A stretch of 64,000 bases of DNA from Ensifer sp. WSM1721 (GCF_000513895.2 NZ_CP165782.1:3501501-3565500); one strand, 5' to 3'; positions 43,945 to 55,740 are shown, counted from the first letter of the stretch. Numbers and translations: made by a program. Notes: generated by a model not told the origin, from the letters alone.

Positions 43945-45561
43945 ATGGCAGTCAGTGCTAACCGGCTCGAACTTCTGCAGATCGCAGATGCTGTGGCGCG
44001 CGAAAAGGTGATCGACCGTGAGATCGTTCTGGCCGCGATGGCCGACGCGATCCAGAAGGCGGCTCGCTCGCGTTATGGTTCGGAATCGAACATCCGCGCG
44101 GACATCAATCCGAAGACCGGTGAAATCCGTCTCCAGCGCCTCCTGGAAGTGGTCGAGAAGGCCGAAGACTACTCGACCCAGATTCCGATCGAGCTCGCCC
44201 GCGACCGCAATCCGGACGCCAAGCTCGGCGATTTCATCGCCGACCCGCTGCCGCCCATGGATTTCGGCCGCATCGCGGCGCAGTCCGCCAAGCAGGTGAT
44301 CGTGCAGAAGGTGCGCGAGGCCGAGCGCGACCGCCAATATGAAGAATTCAAGGACCGTGTCGGCGAAATCGTCAACGGCACCGTCAAGCGCGTCGAATAT
44401 GGCAACGTCATCGTCGATCTCGGCCGTGGTGAGGGCATCATTCGCCGCGACGAGATGATCCCGCGCGAGAACATGCGCTACGGCGACCGCGTCCGCGCCT
44501 TCGTCTACGACGTCCGCCGCGAGCAGCGCGGCCCGCAGATCTTCCTGTCGCGCACGCATCCGCAGTTCATGGTGAAGCTCTTCACCATGGAAGTGCCGGA
44601 AATCTATGACGGCATCATCCAGATCAAGTCGGTTGCCCGCGATCCGGGCTCGCGCGCCAAGATCGCCGTCGTCTCGAACGACTCGTCAATCGATCCGGTC
44701 GGCGCCTGCGTCGGCATGCGCGGTTCGCGCGTGCAGGCGGTCGTCGGCGAGCTTCAGGGCGAGAAGATCGACATCATTCCCTGGTCGCCGGACCCCGCCT
44801 CCTTCATCGTGAACGCCCTGCAGCCGGCGGAAGTGACCAAAGTGGTTCTCGACGAGGACGCCGAGCGCATCGAGGTCGTGGTCCCGGACGAGCAGCTTTC
44901 GCTCGCCATCGGCCGGCGCGGCCAGAACGTCCGCCTGGCTTCGCAGCTTACCGGCTGGGATATCGATATCCTGACGGAGCAGGAGGAGAGCGAGCGCCGC
45001 CAGAAGGAATTCAACGAGCGCACCCAGCTCTTCATGGACGCTCTGGACGTCGACGAGATGGTCGGTCAGGTGCTTGCCTCCGAAGGCTTTGCCCAGGTTG
45101 AAGAGCTCGCCTATGTCGAGCTTGACGAGATCGCCTCGATCGAGGGCTTCGACGAGGAGACCGCGACCGAGATCCAGACGCGCGCCCGCGAGTATCTCGA
45201 AAAGATCGAGGCGGAGATGGACGCCAAGCGCCGGGAGCTCGGCGTTTCGGACGAGCTGCGTACGATTGATGGTCTCACCGGCCAGATGCTGGTGGCTCTC
45301 GGTGAGGAGGGCATCAAGACCATGGAGGACTTCGCTGGCTGTGCTGCCGACGATCTCGTCGGCTGGACCGAGCGCAAGGATGGCGAGACGAAGCGCTTCG
45401 AGGGCATCTTCTCGAAGTTCGAGGTCACCCGCGAGGAGGCCGAGGCGATGATCGTTCAGGCCCGGCTTGCGGCCGGCTGGATCACTGAAGAGGATCTCGC
45501 GCAAGAGCAGGAGCAGGATGAGGCGCTCGAGGTCGCCGAAGGCGCGGATCAGGACGCCTGA
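43945..45561 (+). CDS. nusA: Transcription termination/antitermination factor NusA
   Basis: 538 residues. N-terminal RNAP-binding domain, S1 domain (about 135-200, [22 protein letters not shown]), two KH domains ([18 protein letters not shown] and [17 protein letters not shown]) and two C-terminal acidic repeats as in other proteobacteria. GGAGA precedes the ATG. The rimP stop is 45 bases upstream. Confidence 0.96.
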   Translation: MAVSANRLELLQIADAVAREKVIDREIVLAAMADAIQKAARSRYGSESNIRADINPKTGEIRLQRLLEVVEKAEDYSTQIPIELARDRNPDAKLGDFIADPLPPMDFGRIAAQSAKQVIVQKVREAERDRQYEEFKDRVGEIVNGTVKRVEYGNVIVDLGRGEGIIRRDEMIPRENMRYGDRVRAFVYDVRREQRGPQIFLSRTHPQFMVKLFTMEVPEIYDGIIQIKSVARDPGSRAKIAVVSNDSSIDPVGACVGMRGSRVQAVVGELQGEKIDIIPWSPDPASFIVNALQPAEVTKVVLDEDAERIEVVVPDEQLSLAIGRRGQNVRLASQLTGWDIDILTEQEESERRQKEFNERTQLFMDALDVDEMVGQVLASEGFAQVEELAYVELDEIASIEGFDEETATEIQTRAREYLEKIEAEMDAKRRELGVSDELRTIDGLTGQMLVALGEEGIKTMEDFAGCAADDLVGWTERKDGETKRFEGIFSKFEVTREEAEAMIVQARLAAGWITEEDLAQEQEQDEALEVAEGADQDA

Positions 45562-45566
45562 TCGCG

Positions 45567-46259
45567 ATGATAGTCGAGACCGAAGCCGGCGCTCTGCCTT
45601 CGGACAAGGGGCCGAAGGACCGCAGCGGCAGCAGCCGGACCTGCATCGTCACGCGCGAGAGCGGCACTCCCGATGAGCTGATCCGCTTCGTTGCCGGGCC
45701 CGACGGTCGCATCGTGCCCGACCTGAAGCGACAGCTTCCCGGGCGCGGCTGCTGGGTCAAGGCCGAGCGGGAGCTTGTCGAGAAGGCGGTGGCAAAGAGG
45801 CTCTTCGCCCGCGCGCTCCGGGCCGACGTCAAGGCCGAGGCGGCGCTTGCCGACGAGGTGGAGCGGCTCTTGGTCGAGCAGCTCGCAGGCATGATGAACA
45901 TGGCGCGCAAGGCGGGCCAGTTCGTCTCCGGTGCAATGAAGACGGAGCAGGCCGTGCGTGGTCTCGCGGCGCTTGCGGTCTTCCACGCGATCGATGCGGC
46001 CGCCGATGGCGTCCGCAAGATCGATCAGGCCCGCAAGGCGATGAGCTTCGTCAGCGAGGACGAAAAGGAAATACCCGCCTTCCGCCCCTTCACGGCGGCG
46101 GAAATGGACGGACTTTTGGGAAGTAATGCCTTTATCCATGCCGCAGCGCTTGCAGGGCAGGCGGGTGAGGGTGTAGTGAAGCGCGCAATCATGCTCGAAA
46201 AGTACCGAGGATCCGTCCCGGTCCGGGCCGAAGGCGGCGCTGGCAAGCCACAGCAATGA
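45567..46259 (+). CDS. YlxR-domain / L7Ae-like RNA-binding protein
   Basis: 230 residues: N-terminal YlxR (DUF448) domain with SSRTCIVTRESG and LPGRGCWV (about 20-85), then an L7Ae/L30e-like domain (about 105-190, MMNMARKAGQFVSGAMKTEQAV). RNA-binding; the fusion of the two domains is typical in alphaproteobacteria, whereas other phyla encode them separately. Starts six bases after nusA, one transcript. Function not established. Confidence 0.9.
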   Translation: MIVETEAGALPSDKGPKDRSGSSRTCIVTRESGTPDELIRFVAGPDGRIVPDLKRQLPGRGCWVKAERELVEKAVAKRLFARALRADVKAEAALADEVERLLVEQLAGMMNMARKAGQFVSGAMKTEQAVRGLAALAVFHAIDAAADGVRKIDQARKAMSFVSEDEKEIPAFRPFTAAEMDGLLGSNAFIHAAALAGQAGEGVVKRAIMLEKYRGSVPVRAEGGAGKPQQ

Positions 46260-46364
46260 CACGCGTCACCGGCAGATGCCGGCATCGCGAGCGTTGTTCG
46301 AGACAATTTGGAAGACAGGGTCAGGTGTTTCGTATCCGGCCCTGATCGCTAGGAACGGAACGGA

Positions 46365-49028
46365 ATGACCGACAACAAAGACGACAAGACACTCAGCGTA
46401 GCGGGCAAGAAGACGCTGACCCTGAAACCCTCCGGGGTGCAGCAGGGCACGGTGCGTCAGGACATGGGCCGTGGTCGCACCAAGGCGGTCGTGGTTGAAA
46501 CCAAGAAGACGCGCGGCCTGCCCCGCCACAAGGACGAGCGCCCGATCACGCCGATGACGACGACGCCCGCCGCCCGGGCGCCCGAGCAGCGGCCGGTTCC
46601 GCCTCACCCGTCGGGACGCCCGGCGCCGCAGCCGCAGCCGCATCAGCCGCGCGCGGATCAGAACCGTCCCCGCGGCGGAGTCGTCCTGAACGACCTCTCG
46701 GCCGGCGAGATGGAAGCCCGCCGCCGCGCGCTCGCGGAGGCCCAGCAACGCGACGCCGAGGAAGCGCAGCGCCGGGCCGAAGAGGAGGTCCGTCGCCGCC
46801 GCGAGGAAGAAGAGCGCATCGCCCGCGAGAAGGAAGAGGCCGCCCGTCGCGCCGCCGAGGAGGCCGCGCGTCCAGCAGCCGAGAAGGCTGACGAAAAGCT
46901 TGAGGACGAACGCCCCGCCGTCGCCGAGCGGCGCACCGATGCGCGCCCGCAGCCGGCGCGTCCGGCTCCTGCCGCGCCCACGCCCGAGGCCACGGTAAGC
47001 CCGGCGCTTCGTGGCCGCCGGCCGAGCCTGGAGGACGAGGATGAACGCCCGCGCGGCCCCGCTGCTGCCGTCCGCGGCAAGGTTGTGCGTCCGGAACCGG
47101 CAAAGCCCGTCACCCGTCCGAAGGGCGACGACGGCCGCCGCCAGGGCAAGCTGACGCTGACGGCCGCCGTCGACGAGGATGGCAGCCAGCGCGGTCGCTC
47201 GCTGTCGGCGATGCGTCGCCGCCAGGAGAAGTTCAAGCGCAGCCAGATGCAGGAAACGCGCGAGAAGATCTCGCGTGAGGTCGTCCTGCCGGAGACCATC
47301 ACCATTCAGGAACTGTCGCAGCGCATGTCCGAGCGCGCGGTCGACGTCATCAAGTTCCTGATGAAGGAAGGGCAGATGATGAAGCCGGGCGACCTGATCG
47401 ATGCTGATCTCGCCGAGCTCATCGCCGGTGAATTCGGCCACACGGTCAAGCGCGTCTCCGAATCGGATGTCGAGGAAGGCATCTTCAACGTCGTCGACAC
47501 GGAAGAGGCCATGGTGCCGCGTCCTCCGATCGTGACGATCATGGGTCACGTCGACCACGGCAAGACCTCGCTGCTCGACGCGATCCGGCACGCCAACGTG
47601 GTTGCCGGCGAAGCGGGCGGCATTACCCAGCATATCGGCGCCTATCAGGTCGAGCAGAGCGGTCAGAAGATCACCTTCATCGACACCCCCGGCCACGCGG
47701 CCTTCACGGCCATGCGCGCCCGCGGCGCCCAGGCGACGGACATTGCCGTCCTCGTCGTCGCGGCCGATGATAGCGTGATGCCGCAGACGATCGAATCGAT
47801 CAACCACGCCAAGGCGGCGAACGTGCCGATCATCGTGGCGATCAACAAGATCGACAAGCCGACCGCCAACCCTCAGAAGGTTCGCACCGAGCTGCTGCAG
47901 CATGAGGTTTTCGTCGAATCCATGGGCGGTGAGGTTCTCGACGTCGAGGTTTCGGCGAAGAACCACACGAACCTCGACAAGCTGCTCGAAGCGATCCTGC
48001 TGCAGGCCGAGATCCTCGACCTCAAGGCCAATGCCAACCGGACGGCCGAGGGTGTCGTCGTCGAGGCCGAACTCGATCGCGGCCGCGGTGCGGTTGCCAC
48101 CGTCCTCGTTCAGAAGGGCACGCTGACGCCCGGCCAGATCATCGTCGCGGGCGACCAGTGGGGCCGCGTACGCGCGCTTGTCAACGACAAGGGCGAGCAT
48201 GTGAAGTCCGCCGGACCGTCGACCCCGGTCGAGGTTCTCGGCCTTTCCGGCACGCCGGCCGCCGGCGACCGCTTCGCGGTCGTCGAGAACGAGAGCCGGG
48301 CGCGCGAGATTTCCGAATATCGCCAGCGGCTTGCCCGCGAGAAGGCGGTTGCACGCCAGTCCGGCTCGCGCGGTTCGCTCGAGCAGATGATGAGCCAGCT
48401 ACAGACCTCCGGCGTCAAGGAGTTCCCGCTGGTCGTCAAGGGCGACGTGCAGGGCTCGATCGAGGCGATCTCCGGTGCTCTGGAGAAGCTCGGAACCGAC
48501 GAAGTGCGCGCGCGCATCGTGCATTCGGGCGCCGGCGGCATCACCGAGTCGGACATCTCGCTCGCGGAAGCCTCGAACGCCGCGATCATCGGCTTCAACG
48601 TCCGCGCCAACAAGCAGGCGCGCGATGCGGCCGAGCGTGCCGGCATCGAGATCCGCTACTACAACATCATCTACGATCTGGTGGATGACGTTAAGGCGGC
48701 GATGTCCGGTCTGCTTTCGCCCGAACGGCGCGAGACCTTCCTCGGAAATGCCGAAATCCTGGAGGTGTTCAACATCACCAAGGTCGGCAAGGTCGCGGGT
48801 TGCCGCGTCACCGAGGGCAAGGTCGAGCGTGGCGTCGGCGTTCGCCTCGTGCGCGACAACGTCGTCATCCATGAAGGCAAGCTCAAGACGCTCAAGCGCT
48901 TCAAGGACGAGGTCTCCGAGGTCCAGTCCGGCCAGGAATGCGGCATGGCCTTCGAGAACTACGAAGACATCCGCCCCGGCGACACGATCGAGTGCTTCCG
49001 CGTCGAACACGTCACGCGGACGCTCTGA
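46365..49028 (+). CDS. infB: Translation initiation factor IF-2
   Basis: 887 residues. Long N-terminal region rich in Pro/Arg/Glu with an extended charged coiled coil (about 110-180); G domain with GHVDHGKTS (about 394-402), DTPGHA and NKID; C-terminal domains 2-4 bring fMet-tRNA to the 30S subunit. Follows the YlxR gene by 105 bases, still in the same transcript, ending at a strong terminator (49157). Confidence 0.96.
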   Translation: MTDNKDDKTLSVAGKKTLTLKPSGVQQGTVRQDMGRGRTKAVVVETKKTRGLPRHKDERPITPMTTTPAARAPEQRPVPPHPSGRPAPQPQPHQPRADQNRPRGGVVLNDLSAGEMEARRRALAEAQQRDAEEAQRRAEEEVRRRREEEERIAREKEEAARRAAEEAARPAAEKADEKLEDERPAVAERRTDARPQPARPAPAAPTPEATVSPALRGRRPSLEDEDERPRGPAAAVRGKVVRPEPAKPVTRPKGDDGRRQGKLTLTAAVDEDGSQRGRSLSAMRRRQEKFKRSQMQETREKISREVVLPETITIQELSQRMSERAVDVIKFLMKEGQMMKPGDLIDADLAELIAGEFGHTVKRVSESDVEEGIFNVVDTEEAMVPRPPIVTIMGHVDHGKTSLLDAIRHANVVAGEAGGITQHIGAYQVEQSGQKITFIDTPGHAAFTAMRARGAQATDIAVLVVAADDSVMPQTIESINHAKAANVPIIVAINKIDKPTANPQKVRTELLQHEVFVESMGGEVLDVEVSAKNHTNLDKLLEAILLQAEILDLKANANRTAEGVVVEAELDRGRGAVATVLVQKGTLTPGQIIVAGDQWGRVRALVNDKGEHVKSAGPSTPVEVLGLSGTPAAGDRFAVVENESRAREISEYRQRLAREKAVARQSGSRGSLEQMMSQLQTSGVKEFPLVVKGDVQGSIEAISGALEKLGTDEVRARIVHSGAGGITESDISLAEASNAAIIGFNVRANKQARDAAERAGIEIRYYNIIYDLVDDVKAAMSGLLSPERRETFLGNAEILEVFNITKVGKVAGCRVTEGKVERGVGVRLVRDNVVIHEGKLKTLKRFKDEVSEVQSGQECGMAFENYEDIRPGDTIECFRVEHVTRTL

Positions 49029-49088
49029 GCGGGTTGAGAAAAAGTGCGAAGCGGTTTTCCGCTCGCGTCCGCTCCATTTCTAAGAGCA

Positions 49089-49133
49089 GATCACGGTCGG
49101 ATTTGGATTGCATCAATCCAAATCCTCGTGATC
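49089..49133. repeat. Inverted repeat downstream of infB
   Basis: GATCACG-GTCG-GATTTGGATTG and CAATCCAAATC-CT-CGTGATC form a long stem (18 paired bases) with a three-base loop. Sequence of this kind recurs between rhizobial genes; together with the flanking AAGTGCGAAGCGG run it looks like a mobile-type intergenic repeat. Lies just before the infB terminator. Confidence 0.6.
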
Positions 49134-49156
49134 CGTGTCGATCCGGCAGGAGATTG

Positions 49157-49193
49157 GCGAGCGCCGGATCGGCTCCGGCGCTCGCATTTTTTT
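49157..49193 (+). terminator. Intrinsic terminator after infB
   Basis: GCGAGCGCCGGA and TCCGGCGCTCGC give a perfect 12-bp stem with a five-base loop followed by A and seven T. It should end or reduce transcription between infB and rbfA, so rbfA-truB need either readthrough or their own promoter. Confidence 0.85.
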
Positions 49194-49296
49194 GAGCGAG
49201 GAATAGCGCGCGGTTGTCCCGCCCGCCTCTCGCATGTTGGAACCGACCACGCTTCGACCAGGCTCAATGCACCGACGTCGTGGTCCAGGGTAAGGT

Positions 49297-49707
49297 ATGA
49301 TGACCAAATCCACATCTTCCGCTCCGTCCCAGCGCATGCTGCGCGTCGGCGAACAGGTGCGCGCCGCGATCACGCAGGTGCTGCAGCGCGGCGAAGTGCG
49401 TGATCCGCTGATCGAAAAGACGGTGATTTCCATTTCGGAAGTCCGCATGTCGCCTGATTTGAAGATCGCCACCGCCTATGTGACGCCGCTCGGGCTCAAG
49501 GATCACGCAGCGGTTATCGAGGCGCTGAACAAGCATGCGAAGTACATTCGCGGCCGGCTCGGGCCGCAACTCCGGCAGATGAAATACATGCCGGATGTGC
49601 GCTTCCGCGACGATACCAGCTTCGAAAACTATCAGAAGATCGACGAGTTGCTGCGCTCCCCCGAAGTCAGCCGAGACCTCGATTCCGATACCGACGACAA
49701 AGAATAA
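49297..49707 (+). CDS. rbfA: Ribosome-binding factor A
   Basis: 136 residues; cold-shock 30S maturation factor with a KH-like fold. Core: [25 protein letters not shown] and [16 protein letters not shown], ending LDSDTDDKE. Starts at 49297 or the following ATG (49300); GGTAAGG precedes both. truB follows eight bases after its stop. Confidence 0.94.
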   Translation: MMTKSTSSAPSQRMLRVGEQVRAAITQVLQRGEVRDPLIEKTVISISEVRMSPDLKIATAYVTPLGLKDHAAVIEALNKHAKYIRGRLGPQLRQMKYMPDVRFRDDTSFENYQKIDELLRSPEVSRDLDSDTDDKE

Positions 49708-49715
49708 GAAGACCA

Positions 49716-50651
49716 ATGTCCAAGCCGCGCAAACCCAAGGGCCGTCCGATTTCGGGCTGGCTAATCCTCGACAAGCCCCTCGATTTCGGCTCGACCGAGG
49801 CGGTGTCCAAGATCAAGTGGCTGTTCAAGGCGCAGAGGGCCGGCCACGCCGGTACGCTCGATCCGCTGGCTTCCGGCATGCTGCCGATTGCGCTCGGCGA
49901 CGCGACGAAGACCGTCCCTTACGTCATGGACGGCCGCAAGATCTATGAGTTCACGGTCGCCTGGGGCGAGGAGCGCTCCACCGACGACCTCGAGGGCCAG
50001 GTCGTCCGTTCGTCGGCGGCACGGCCGACCGAGGAGGCGATCCGCGCCCTTCTGCCGAAATATACGGGCGTGATCAGTCAGGTGCCGCCGCAGTTTTCCG
50101 CGATCAAGATCGACGGCGAACGCGCCTACGATCTCGCGCGCGACGGCGAGACGGTCGAGATCCCGGCGCGTGAAGTGGAAGTATTCCGTCTGTCGCTGAT
50201 CGGCTCGACGCCGCATCTTGCCCATTTCGAAATCGAATGCGGCAAGGGCACCTATGTCCGATCGCTCGCCCGCGACATGGGCCGCGATCTCGGCTGCTAC
50301 GGCCACATTGCATCTCTGCGTCGCACCTTTGTCGCCCCTTTCGGCGAGGAGGACATGGTACCGCTCGCCGATCTAATCGCGCTGGAGAAGATTGAGGACG
50401 ATGCCGAGCGGCTCGATGCCCTGGACGACTTCCTGATCGAGACCGGCGAGGCTCTTTCGGACCTGCCGCACATTGCCGTCACCGACGACCAGGCGCACCG
50501 CCTGCGGATGGGCAATCCTGTCATCCTGCGCGGCCGCGATGCGCCGCTGCCGGCTCCCGAAGCCTATGCGACGGCGCGCGGAAAACTCGTGGCGATCGGC
50601 GAGATCGCCGAGGGAGAGTTTCGCCCGAAGAGGGTGTTCGCCACCCAGTGA
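49716..50651 (+). CDS. truB: tRNA pseudouridine(55) synthase
   Basis: 311 residues. Makes pseudouridine 55 in the T-loop. Catalytic Asp in [17 protein letters not shown], plus [21 protein letters not shown] and the [12 protein letters not shown] loop. PUA-like C-terminal region less clear. Last gene of the conserved translation block, followed by a repeat element. Confidence 0.95.
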   Translation: MSKPRKPKGRPISGWLILDKPLDFGSTEAVSKIKWLFKAQRAGHAGTLDPLASGMLPIALGDATKTVPYVMDGRKIYEFTVAWGEERSTDDLEGQVVRSSAARPTEEAIRALLPKYTGVISQVPPQFSAIKIDGERAYDLARDGETVEIPAREVEVFRLSLIGSTPHLAHFEIECGKGTYVRSLARDMGRDLGCYGHIASLRRTFVAPFGEEDMVPLADLIALEKIEDDAERLDALDDFLIETGEALSDLPHIAVTDDQAHRLRMGNPVILRGRDAPLPAPEAYATARGKLVAIGEIAEGEFRPKRVFATQ

Positions 50652-50738
50652 TTCTGCGGGTCAAAAAATCTGTCTGGCTCGTTTAAGATCGAGCCGGGCG
50701 GCGCAAGCGGCGTATACTGCCTTTTGCTAAGGCGCTTA

Positions 50739-50844
50739 CCCCTTCCCAAACCTCTCCCGCGAGCGGGAGGGGGCTTGGGAGCGCGCCGCGAGCCTTTTTC
50801 CCCTCGAGACGGGGAGAAAGTGGTCGGCAGGCCGGATGAGGGGC
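50739..50844 (+). repeat. Intergenic repeat family 2, copy 1
   Basis: About 106 bases with CTCTCCCGCGAGCGGGAG hairpin, GCGCGCCGCGAG core and ACGGGGAGAAAGTGG...GGCCGGATGAGGGG end. The same core returns inverted at 56902-57020 with about 80 percent identity by eye. Widely seen in rhizobial genomes. It lies between truB and the histidine kinase gene, probably in the kinase leader. Confidence 0.7.
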
Positions 50845-50911
50845 GGATGCAGCCGGAAAGTTGCGTCCCCGCTCCAGCAGTGCGGCAAAGGATGGCGAAA
50901 GGCGGCCTCCA

Positions 50912-52630
50912 GTGGATGAGGCGTCAGGCAACAAACTGGGAAGCGCTTCGTCCGGCAGTCTGCAGGCCGTCCAGGGATTCGTTCGCCGGCACCTCAGGCG
51001 CCCATTCAGCTTCTACCTGATTTCGTTATTGCTGATCGCGATCATACCGCCGTTCATCTTTTCTTCCGTCATCCTGCAGCGCAACATGGATGCACAGCAA
51101 GCGGTGGTAAATTCGCTGCTCAGGGCTTCGACCGGATCCGTCGCGCGCATCGTCGAACGCGAGGTCGACGGCATGTTCACCACGCTTGGTGTGCTCTCGA
51201 AATCAAGGGCAGTTGATCTTCGTGACCTGCGCAGCTTCTACGCCAGCGCGTCGACCGCTCTGGCGCAAACGGATTCCGATCTGGTGGTCGTGGACAGCAA
51301 ACGGAACCTGCAACTGAACACCAGCCTTCCCTATGGAACGCTGCTCGGACGGGCCCCGGACCCGGAAATCGACCGCGCTCTGCAGAGCACGGCGCCACTT
51401 GTTTCCGGCGTGTTCTTCGACGAAGCGGTGAAGAGATGGGTCTTCAACGCCTATCTCCCGATAACGGCTCCTGACGGCGAAAAGTATCTGCTGGGCCTCG
51501 CGCAAGACGCCAGGAGCATGGCAAAGGCGGTCAATCGCGATACGCTTTCGCCCGGCTGGAATGCCGCGCTCGTCGACGGACAAGGCAGGGTGGTCGCTTC
51601 CTCGGATGCCTCGATGAAGCCCGGCGATCGGTTCTTCCTCGACATGCTCCCGAGGATCAGCATAGGTATCGGCAATGTCAGCAAAGGCGGGGTGGACTAT
51701 CGCGTCGCGTCGGAATTTTCGGTCATAACCGGTTGGCGGATCGTCGCCTGGGCCCCGAGCGAGATCGTCGATCAGCCGATGTTCTGGTCGTTCCTCTGGC
51801 TGTCGCTCGGTGGCATCATCTTCGCAAGCCTTGCCATCGCCGGCTCGTGGACGATCGCCCGCCTGCTGACGCAAGGCGTGAGGCTGCTGGCGCTGGATGC
51901 GCGCCGCCTCGGCGCCGGCGAATCGATCCAGCCGCGGCGATACATGATCACCGAAGTGGAGGCCGTATCGGCAGCGCTCGCGAGCGCAGCGGAGGCTCGC
52001 AGGAAGGCCGAATGGGAGATCCGCCTCCTGATGCGGGAAGTCGCCCACCGCGCAAAGAACCAACTCACGGTCATCCAGTCGATGCTGGCGCAGTCCGCCT
52101 ATTCGGCAGAGGACACGTCGGAATTCGTCGACGCGTTCCGCAAGCGCCTCGCCGGCCTTGCCCGGTCGACCGATCTGATGCTGACCAATGCCGGCCTTGG
52201 CGTCGATTTCCGCGAATTGGCGCAGAACCAGCTCCAGCCCTTCATGCCGGACGATCAGCAGCGCGTCGTGCTCTCCGGTCCCCCCTTGCGTCTGGACGCG
52301 CAGATGGCGCAGACGCTGGGCATGGCGCTGCACGAGTTGGCAACCAACGCGATAAAGCATGGCGCGTTGGCCAATGCGACGGGTGCCATCCGGCTCGAAT
52401 GGAGGGTTTCGGACGGCACGATCGAGATTCACTGGCGCGAGACCGGCGCCGATATCGTAGAGCCGGCGGAGGCAGCGGTTCGCAAAGGCTTCGGAACCGT
52501 CGTGCTCGAGCGCATGCTTGGTCTGGCACTGCACGCCGAGCTCAAACGGACGATGCATGCGGACGGTATCGAATGGCGGATACGCATCCCGCGTGACGAT
52601 CGTGACGCCTCGCGCGAGGCGGCCAGCTAA
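50912..52630 (+). CDS. HWE-type sensor histidine kinase
   Basis: About 572 residues. N-terminal helix (about 35-55), a periplasmic sensor part with dCACHE/PAS-like features (about 57-285), a second helix (about 295-315), HAMP-like linker, then the kinase core: phosphoacceptor His in [15 protein letters not shown]-lid [19 protein letters not shown] and IHWRETG, the HWE motif. Cytoplasmic C-terminus. I chose the GTG at 50912 (AAAGG upstream); TTG at 50861 extends it by 17 residues. No response regulator gene is adjacent, so it is an orphan kinase. Confidence 0.87.
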   Translation: MDEASGNKLGSASSGSLQAVQGFVRRHLRRPFSFYLISLLLIAIIPPFIFSSVILQRNMDAQQAVVNSLLRASTGSVARIVEREVDGMFTTLGVLSKSRAVDLRDLRSFYASASTALAQTDSDLVVVDSKRNLQLNTSLPYGTLLGRAPDPEIDRALQSTAPLVSGVFFDEAVKRWVFNAYLPITAPDGEKYLLGLAQDARSMAKAVNRDTLSPGWNAALVDGQGRVVASSDASMKPGDRFFLDMLPRISIGIGNVSKGGVDYRVASEFSVITGWRIVAWAPSEIVDQPMFWSFLWLSLGGIIFASLAIAGSWTIARLLTQGVRLLALDARRLGAGESIQPRRYMITEVEAVSAALASAAEARRKAEWEIRLLMREVAHRAKNQLTVIQSMLAQSAYSAEDTSEFVDAFRKRLAGLARSTDLMLTNAGLGVDFRELAQNQLQPFMPDDQQRVVLSGPPLRLDAQMAQTLGMALHELATNAIKHGALANATGAIRLEWRVSDGTIEIHWRETGADIVEPAEAAVRKGFGTVVLERMLGLALHAELKRTMHADGIEWRIRIPRDDRDASREAAS

Positions 52631-52857
52631 CGGCCATCGGCCATCTGTCACAGCCTCGGGTCATCTCCCCGGCTGATGGCCTGACGGCCCGGCGCAAGGC
52701 GAGGGCTCTTGCGGATTTCATGACCCTTTCCTTTTGGATCGGTTTCGGTTATAGGCACGCCAGCGAAAGGCAAGGCCTCTTCGTGATGAACGGCCGCGGC
52801 TGGACGACATCCCGGCTGCCGGCGACCTTGAAATCCTCGAAACGAAAGGATCATGCG

Positions 52858-53127
52858 ATGTCGATCACTGCAGAGCGCAAGGCTCAGCTCATCAAGGAAT
52901 TCGCAACCGCCGAAGGCGACACCGGCTCTCCGGAAGTACAGGTTGCGCTCCTGACGGAACGGATCAACAACCTGACCGAACACTTCAAGGACCACAAGAA
53001 GGACAATCACTCCCGTCGTGGTCTTCTCGCGCTGGTTTCCAGCCGTCGTTCGCTCCTCGACTATCTGAAGAAGAAAGACGAAGCGCGCTACAGCAAGCTG
53101 ATCGGTGCCCTCGGCATCCGTCGCTAA
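52858..53127 (+). CDS. rpsO: 30S ribosomal protein S15
   Basis: 89 residues, perfectly typical: [15 protein letters not shown] start, [36 protein letters not shown] and [14 protein letters not shown]. Binds 16S rRNA central domain; in E. coli it represses its own mRNA. AAAGGA eight bases before the ATG. Followed by a strong terminator, then pnp. Confidence 0.97.
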   Translation: MSITAERKAQLIKEFATAEGDTGSPEVQVALLTERINNLTEHFKDHKKDNHSRRGLLALVSSRRSLLDYLKKKDEARYSKLIGALGIRR

Positions 53128-53136
53128 ACGAGTTGT

Positions 53137-53171
53137 CCGGCGGATCGCTTGCGCGATCCGCCGGCTTTTTT
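53137..53171 (+). terminator. Intrinsic terminator after rpsO
   Basis: CCGGCGGATCGC and GCGATCCGCCGG form a perfect 12-bp stem with loop TTGC, followed by C and six T. Placed 10 bases after the S15 stop. Confidence 0.9.
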
Positions 53172-53172
53172 A

Positions 53173-53277
53173 CTGCAGCGCCGCGCGTTTTGTCAGACGT
53201 GCAACGGTCGCTGTAGCACTCTGAGTTGCCGCATGTTTTATCTTGAATCGGCTATGATTTAAGGAAACATGCAGTAG
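53173..53277 (+). repeat. RIME1-like intergenic element, copy D
   Basis: Full-length two-hairpin copy from CTGCAGCGCCGCGCG to AACATGCAGTAG, moderately diverged from copies A-C. It begins two bases after the rpsO terminator, between rpsO and pnp. Confidence 0.75.
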
Positions 53278-53586
53278 GGCGCTTGACCGCCCGACCAATT
53301 GTCTCTCCATAGGCGCCGCAGGCGCAGAGACCCGGAGAGACCGTCCAGCGGACCGGATGGGCCGGGACCGCGGATCAACTGATGGCCCGTCATGGGGCAG
53401 GATTGCAGGATGCTTCGGCGCCTGCTTGCCGAAGCGGCTGCCACGGGCAGCGCGGCAAGAGGTTTGGCGGCCGGTTCTTTCTTGAAGCCTCCCGTTGTCT
53501 TGCCCGTGATGCGCCACACCAAGCGGCTTTCAGATCGCCCGCGCTTTATGAGCCGCGGAAGGTCTGCCGCACACGAAGGACAGAAC
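53278..53586 (+). other. pnp leader region with two stem-loops
   Basis: 309 bases between the repeat and the pnp start. GTCTCTCC (53301-53308) pairs with GGAGAGAC (53334-53341), and GCTTCGGC (53412-53419) with GCCGAAGC (53428-53435); both are candidates for the RNase III/PNPase-controlled leader known in E. coli pnp. The frame upstream of pnp is open but has no conserved protein. Confidence 0.5.
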
Positions 53587-55740
53587 ATGTTCGAGACCCA
53601 CAAGGTAGAAATCGAATGGGCTGGGCGTCCGCTCAAGCTCGAAACCGGCAAGATAGCGCGTCAGGCCGACGGGGCCGTTCTCGCCACCTATGGCGAAACC
53701 GTCGTGCTCGCCACGGTCGTTTCGGCAAAGGCGCCGAAGCCCGGCCAGGACTTCTTCCCGCTCACCGTCAACTACCAGGAAAAGACCTATGCCGCCGGCA
53801 AGATCCCGGGCGGCTATTTCAAGCGCGAAGGGCGCCCGAGCGAAAACGAGACGCTGGTGTCGCGCCTGATCGACCGGCCGATCCGCCCGCTTTTCCCGGA
53901 AGGCTACAAGAACGACACCCAGGTCATCGTAACGGTCATGCAGCATGACCTCGAGAACAATCCGGACGTCGTTTCGATGGTCGCCGCCTCGGCCGCGCTG
54001 ACGCTTTCCGGCGTTCCCTTCATGGGCCCGGTCGGCGGCGCCCGCGTCGGCTACATCAACGGCCAATACGTGCTCAATCCGCATCTCGACGAGATGGACG
54101 AATCCGCTCTCGACCTCATCGTCGCCGGCACTCAGGACGCCGTGCTGATGGTGGAGTCGGAAGCCAAGGAGCTGCCGGAAGATATCATGCTCGGCGCCGT
54201 CGTGTTCGGCCAGAAGGGCTTCCAGCCGGTAATCGACGCGATCATCAAGCTCGCCGAAGTCGCCGCCAAGGAGCCGCGTGAATTCGAGCCGGAAGACCAC
54301 TCCGCCCTCGAAAACGCCATGCTTTCCATTGCCGAAGAAGACCTGCGCAACGCCTATAAGATCACCGAGAAGGCCGCGCGCTATGCCGCCGTCGACGCGG
54401 TCAAGGCCAGGGTGAAGGAACATTTCCTGCCGGAAGGCATCGAGAACCCGGCTCATACGGCGGAAGAGATCGCCTCCGTCTTCAAGCACCTGCAGGCCAA
54501 GATCGTCCGCTGGAACATCCTCGACACGCAGAGCCGCATCGACGGCCGCGATCTCGTGACGGTTCGCCCGATCGTTGCCGAAGTCGGCCTCCTGCCGCGC
54601 ACGCATGGCTCGGCGATCTTCACCCGCGGCGAGACGCAGGCGATCGTCGTTGCGACGCTCGGCACCGGCGAAGACGAGCAGTATGTCGATTCCTTGACCG
54701 GCATGTACAAGGAAAACTTCATGCTGCACTATAACTTCCCGCCCTTCTCGGTCGGCGAGACGGGCCGCCTGGGTTCTCCGGGCCGCCGCGAGATCGGTCA
54801 CGGCAAGCTCGCCTGGCGCGCCATCCACCCGATGCTGCCGACGGCGGAGCAGTTCCCCTACACGCTGCGCGTCGTCTCCGAGATCACCGAGTCGAACGGC
54901 TCCTCCTCGATGGCGACCGTCTGCGGCACCTCGCTGGCGCTGATGGATGCCGGCGTGCCGCTCGCCAAGCCCGTTGCGGGCATCGCCATGGGCCTGATCA
55001 AGGAAGGCGACCGCTTCGCCGTTCTCTCGGATATCCTCGGCGATGAGGACCACCTCGGCGACATGGACTTCAAGGTCGCCGGCACCGAAGCGGGCATCAC
55101 CTCGCTGCAGATGGACATCAAGATCGCCGGCATCACCGAAGAGATCATGAAGGTCGCGCTCGATCAGGCCAAGGGCGGTCGCGTTCACATTCTCGGCGAG
55201 ATGGCCAAGGCCATTTCCGAAAGCCGCGGCCAGCTCGGCGAATTCGCACCGCGCATCGAAGTCATGAACATCCCCGTCGACAAGATCCGCGAAGTCATCG
55301 GCTCCGGCGGCAAGGTCATCCGCGAAATCGTCGAGAAGACCGGCGCGAAGATCAACATTGAGGACGACGGTACGGTCAAGATCGCCTCGGCTTCTTCGAA
55401 AGAGATCGAAGCCGCCCGCAAGTGGATCCATTCGATCGTCGCCGAGCCGGAAGTCGGGCAGATTTACGAAGGCACGGTCGTCAAGACCGCCGATTTCGGC
55501 GCCTTCGTCAACTTCTTCGGCGCTCGCGACGGCCTCGTCCACATCTCGCAGCTCGCCTCCGAGCGCGTCGCCAAGACGACCGACGTCGTCAAGGAAGGCG
55601 ATAAGGTCTGGGTCAAGCTCATGGGCTTCGACGAGCGCGGCAAGGTCCGCCTCTCCATGAAGGTCGTCGACCAGGCGACCGGCAAGGAGATCGTCGCCGA
55701 GAAGGGCGAGAAGAAGGACGGCGGCGAAGCGGCCGAATAA
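53587..55740 (+). CDS. pnp: Polynucleotide phosphorylase
   Basis: 717 residues, 3'-5' exoribonuclease and component of the degradosome. Two RNase PH domains ([21 protein letters not shown] and [15 protein letters not shown]), KH domain (about 550-610, [12 protein letters not shown]), S1 domain (about 620-690, [18 protein letters not shown]) and an acidic/lysine-rich tail. GAAGGA upstream. Ends at a strong terminator. Confidence 0.97.
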   Translation: MFETHKVEIEWAGRPLKLETGKIARQADGAVLATYGETVVLATVVSAKAPKPGQDFFPLTVNYQEKTYAAGKIPGGYFKREGRPSENETLVSRLIDRPIRPLFPEGYKNDTQVIVTVMQHDLENNPDVVSMVAASAALTLSGVPFMGPVGGARVGYINGQYVLNPHLDEMDESALDLIVAGTQDAVLMVESEAKELPEDIMLGAVVFGQKGFQPVIDAIIKLAEVAAKEPREFEPEDHSALENAMLSIAEEDLRNAYKITEKAARYAAVDAVKARVKEHFLPEGIENPAHTAEEIASVFKHLQAKIVRWNILDTQSRIDGRDLVTVRPIVAEVGLLPRTHGSAIFTRGETQAIVVATLGTGEDEQYVDSLTGMYKENFMLHYNFPPFSVGETGRLGSPGRREIGHGKLAWRAIHPMLPTAEQFPYTLRVVSEITESNGSSSMATVCGTSLALMDAGVPLAKPVAGIAMGLIKEGDRFAVLSDILGDEDHLGDMDFKVAGTEAGITSLQMDIKIAGITEEIMKVALDQAKGGRVHILGEMAKAISESRGQLGEFAPRIEVMNIPVDKIREVIGSGGKVIREIVEKTGAKINIEDDGTVKIASASSKEIEAARKWIHSIVAEPEVGQIYEGTVVKTADFGAFVNFFGARDGLVHISQLASERVAKTTDVVKEGDKVWVKLMGFDERGKVRLSMKVVDQATGKEIVAEKGEKKDGGEAAE

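Noticed and set aside
46266..48200. A 644-codon open frame on the minus strand opposite infB.
   Set aside because: Composition (runs of Arg/Ala/Asp/Leu) reflects complementary codons of IF-2; no motif is recognisable.
53530..55542. A 670-codon open frame on the minus strand opposite pnp.
   Set aside because: It is a by-product of high-GC codon use opposite pnp; the protein has no family features and no start signal.
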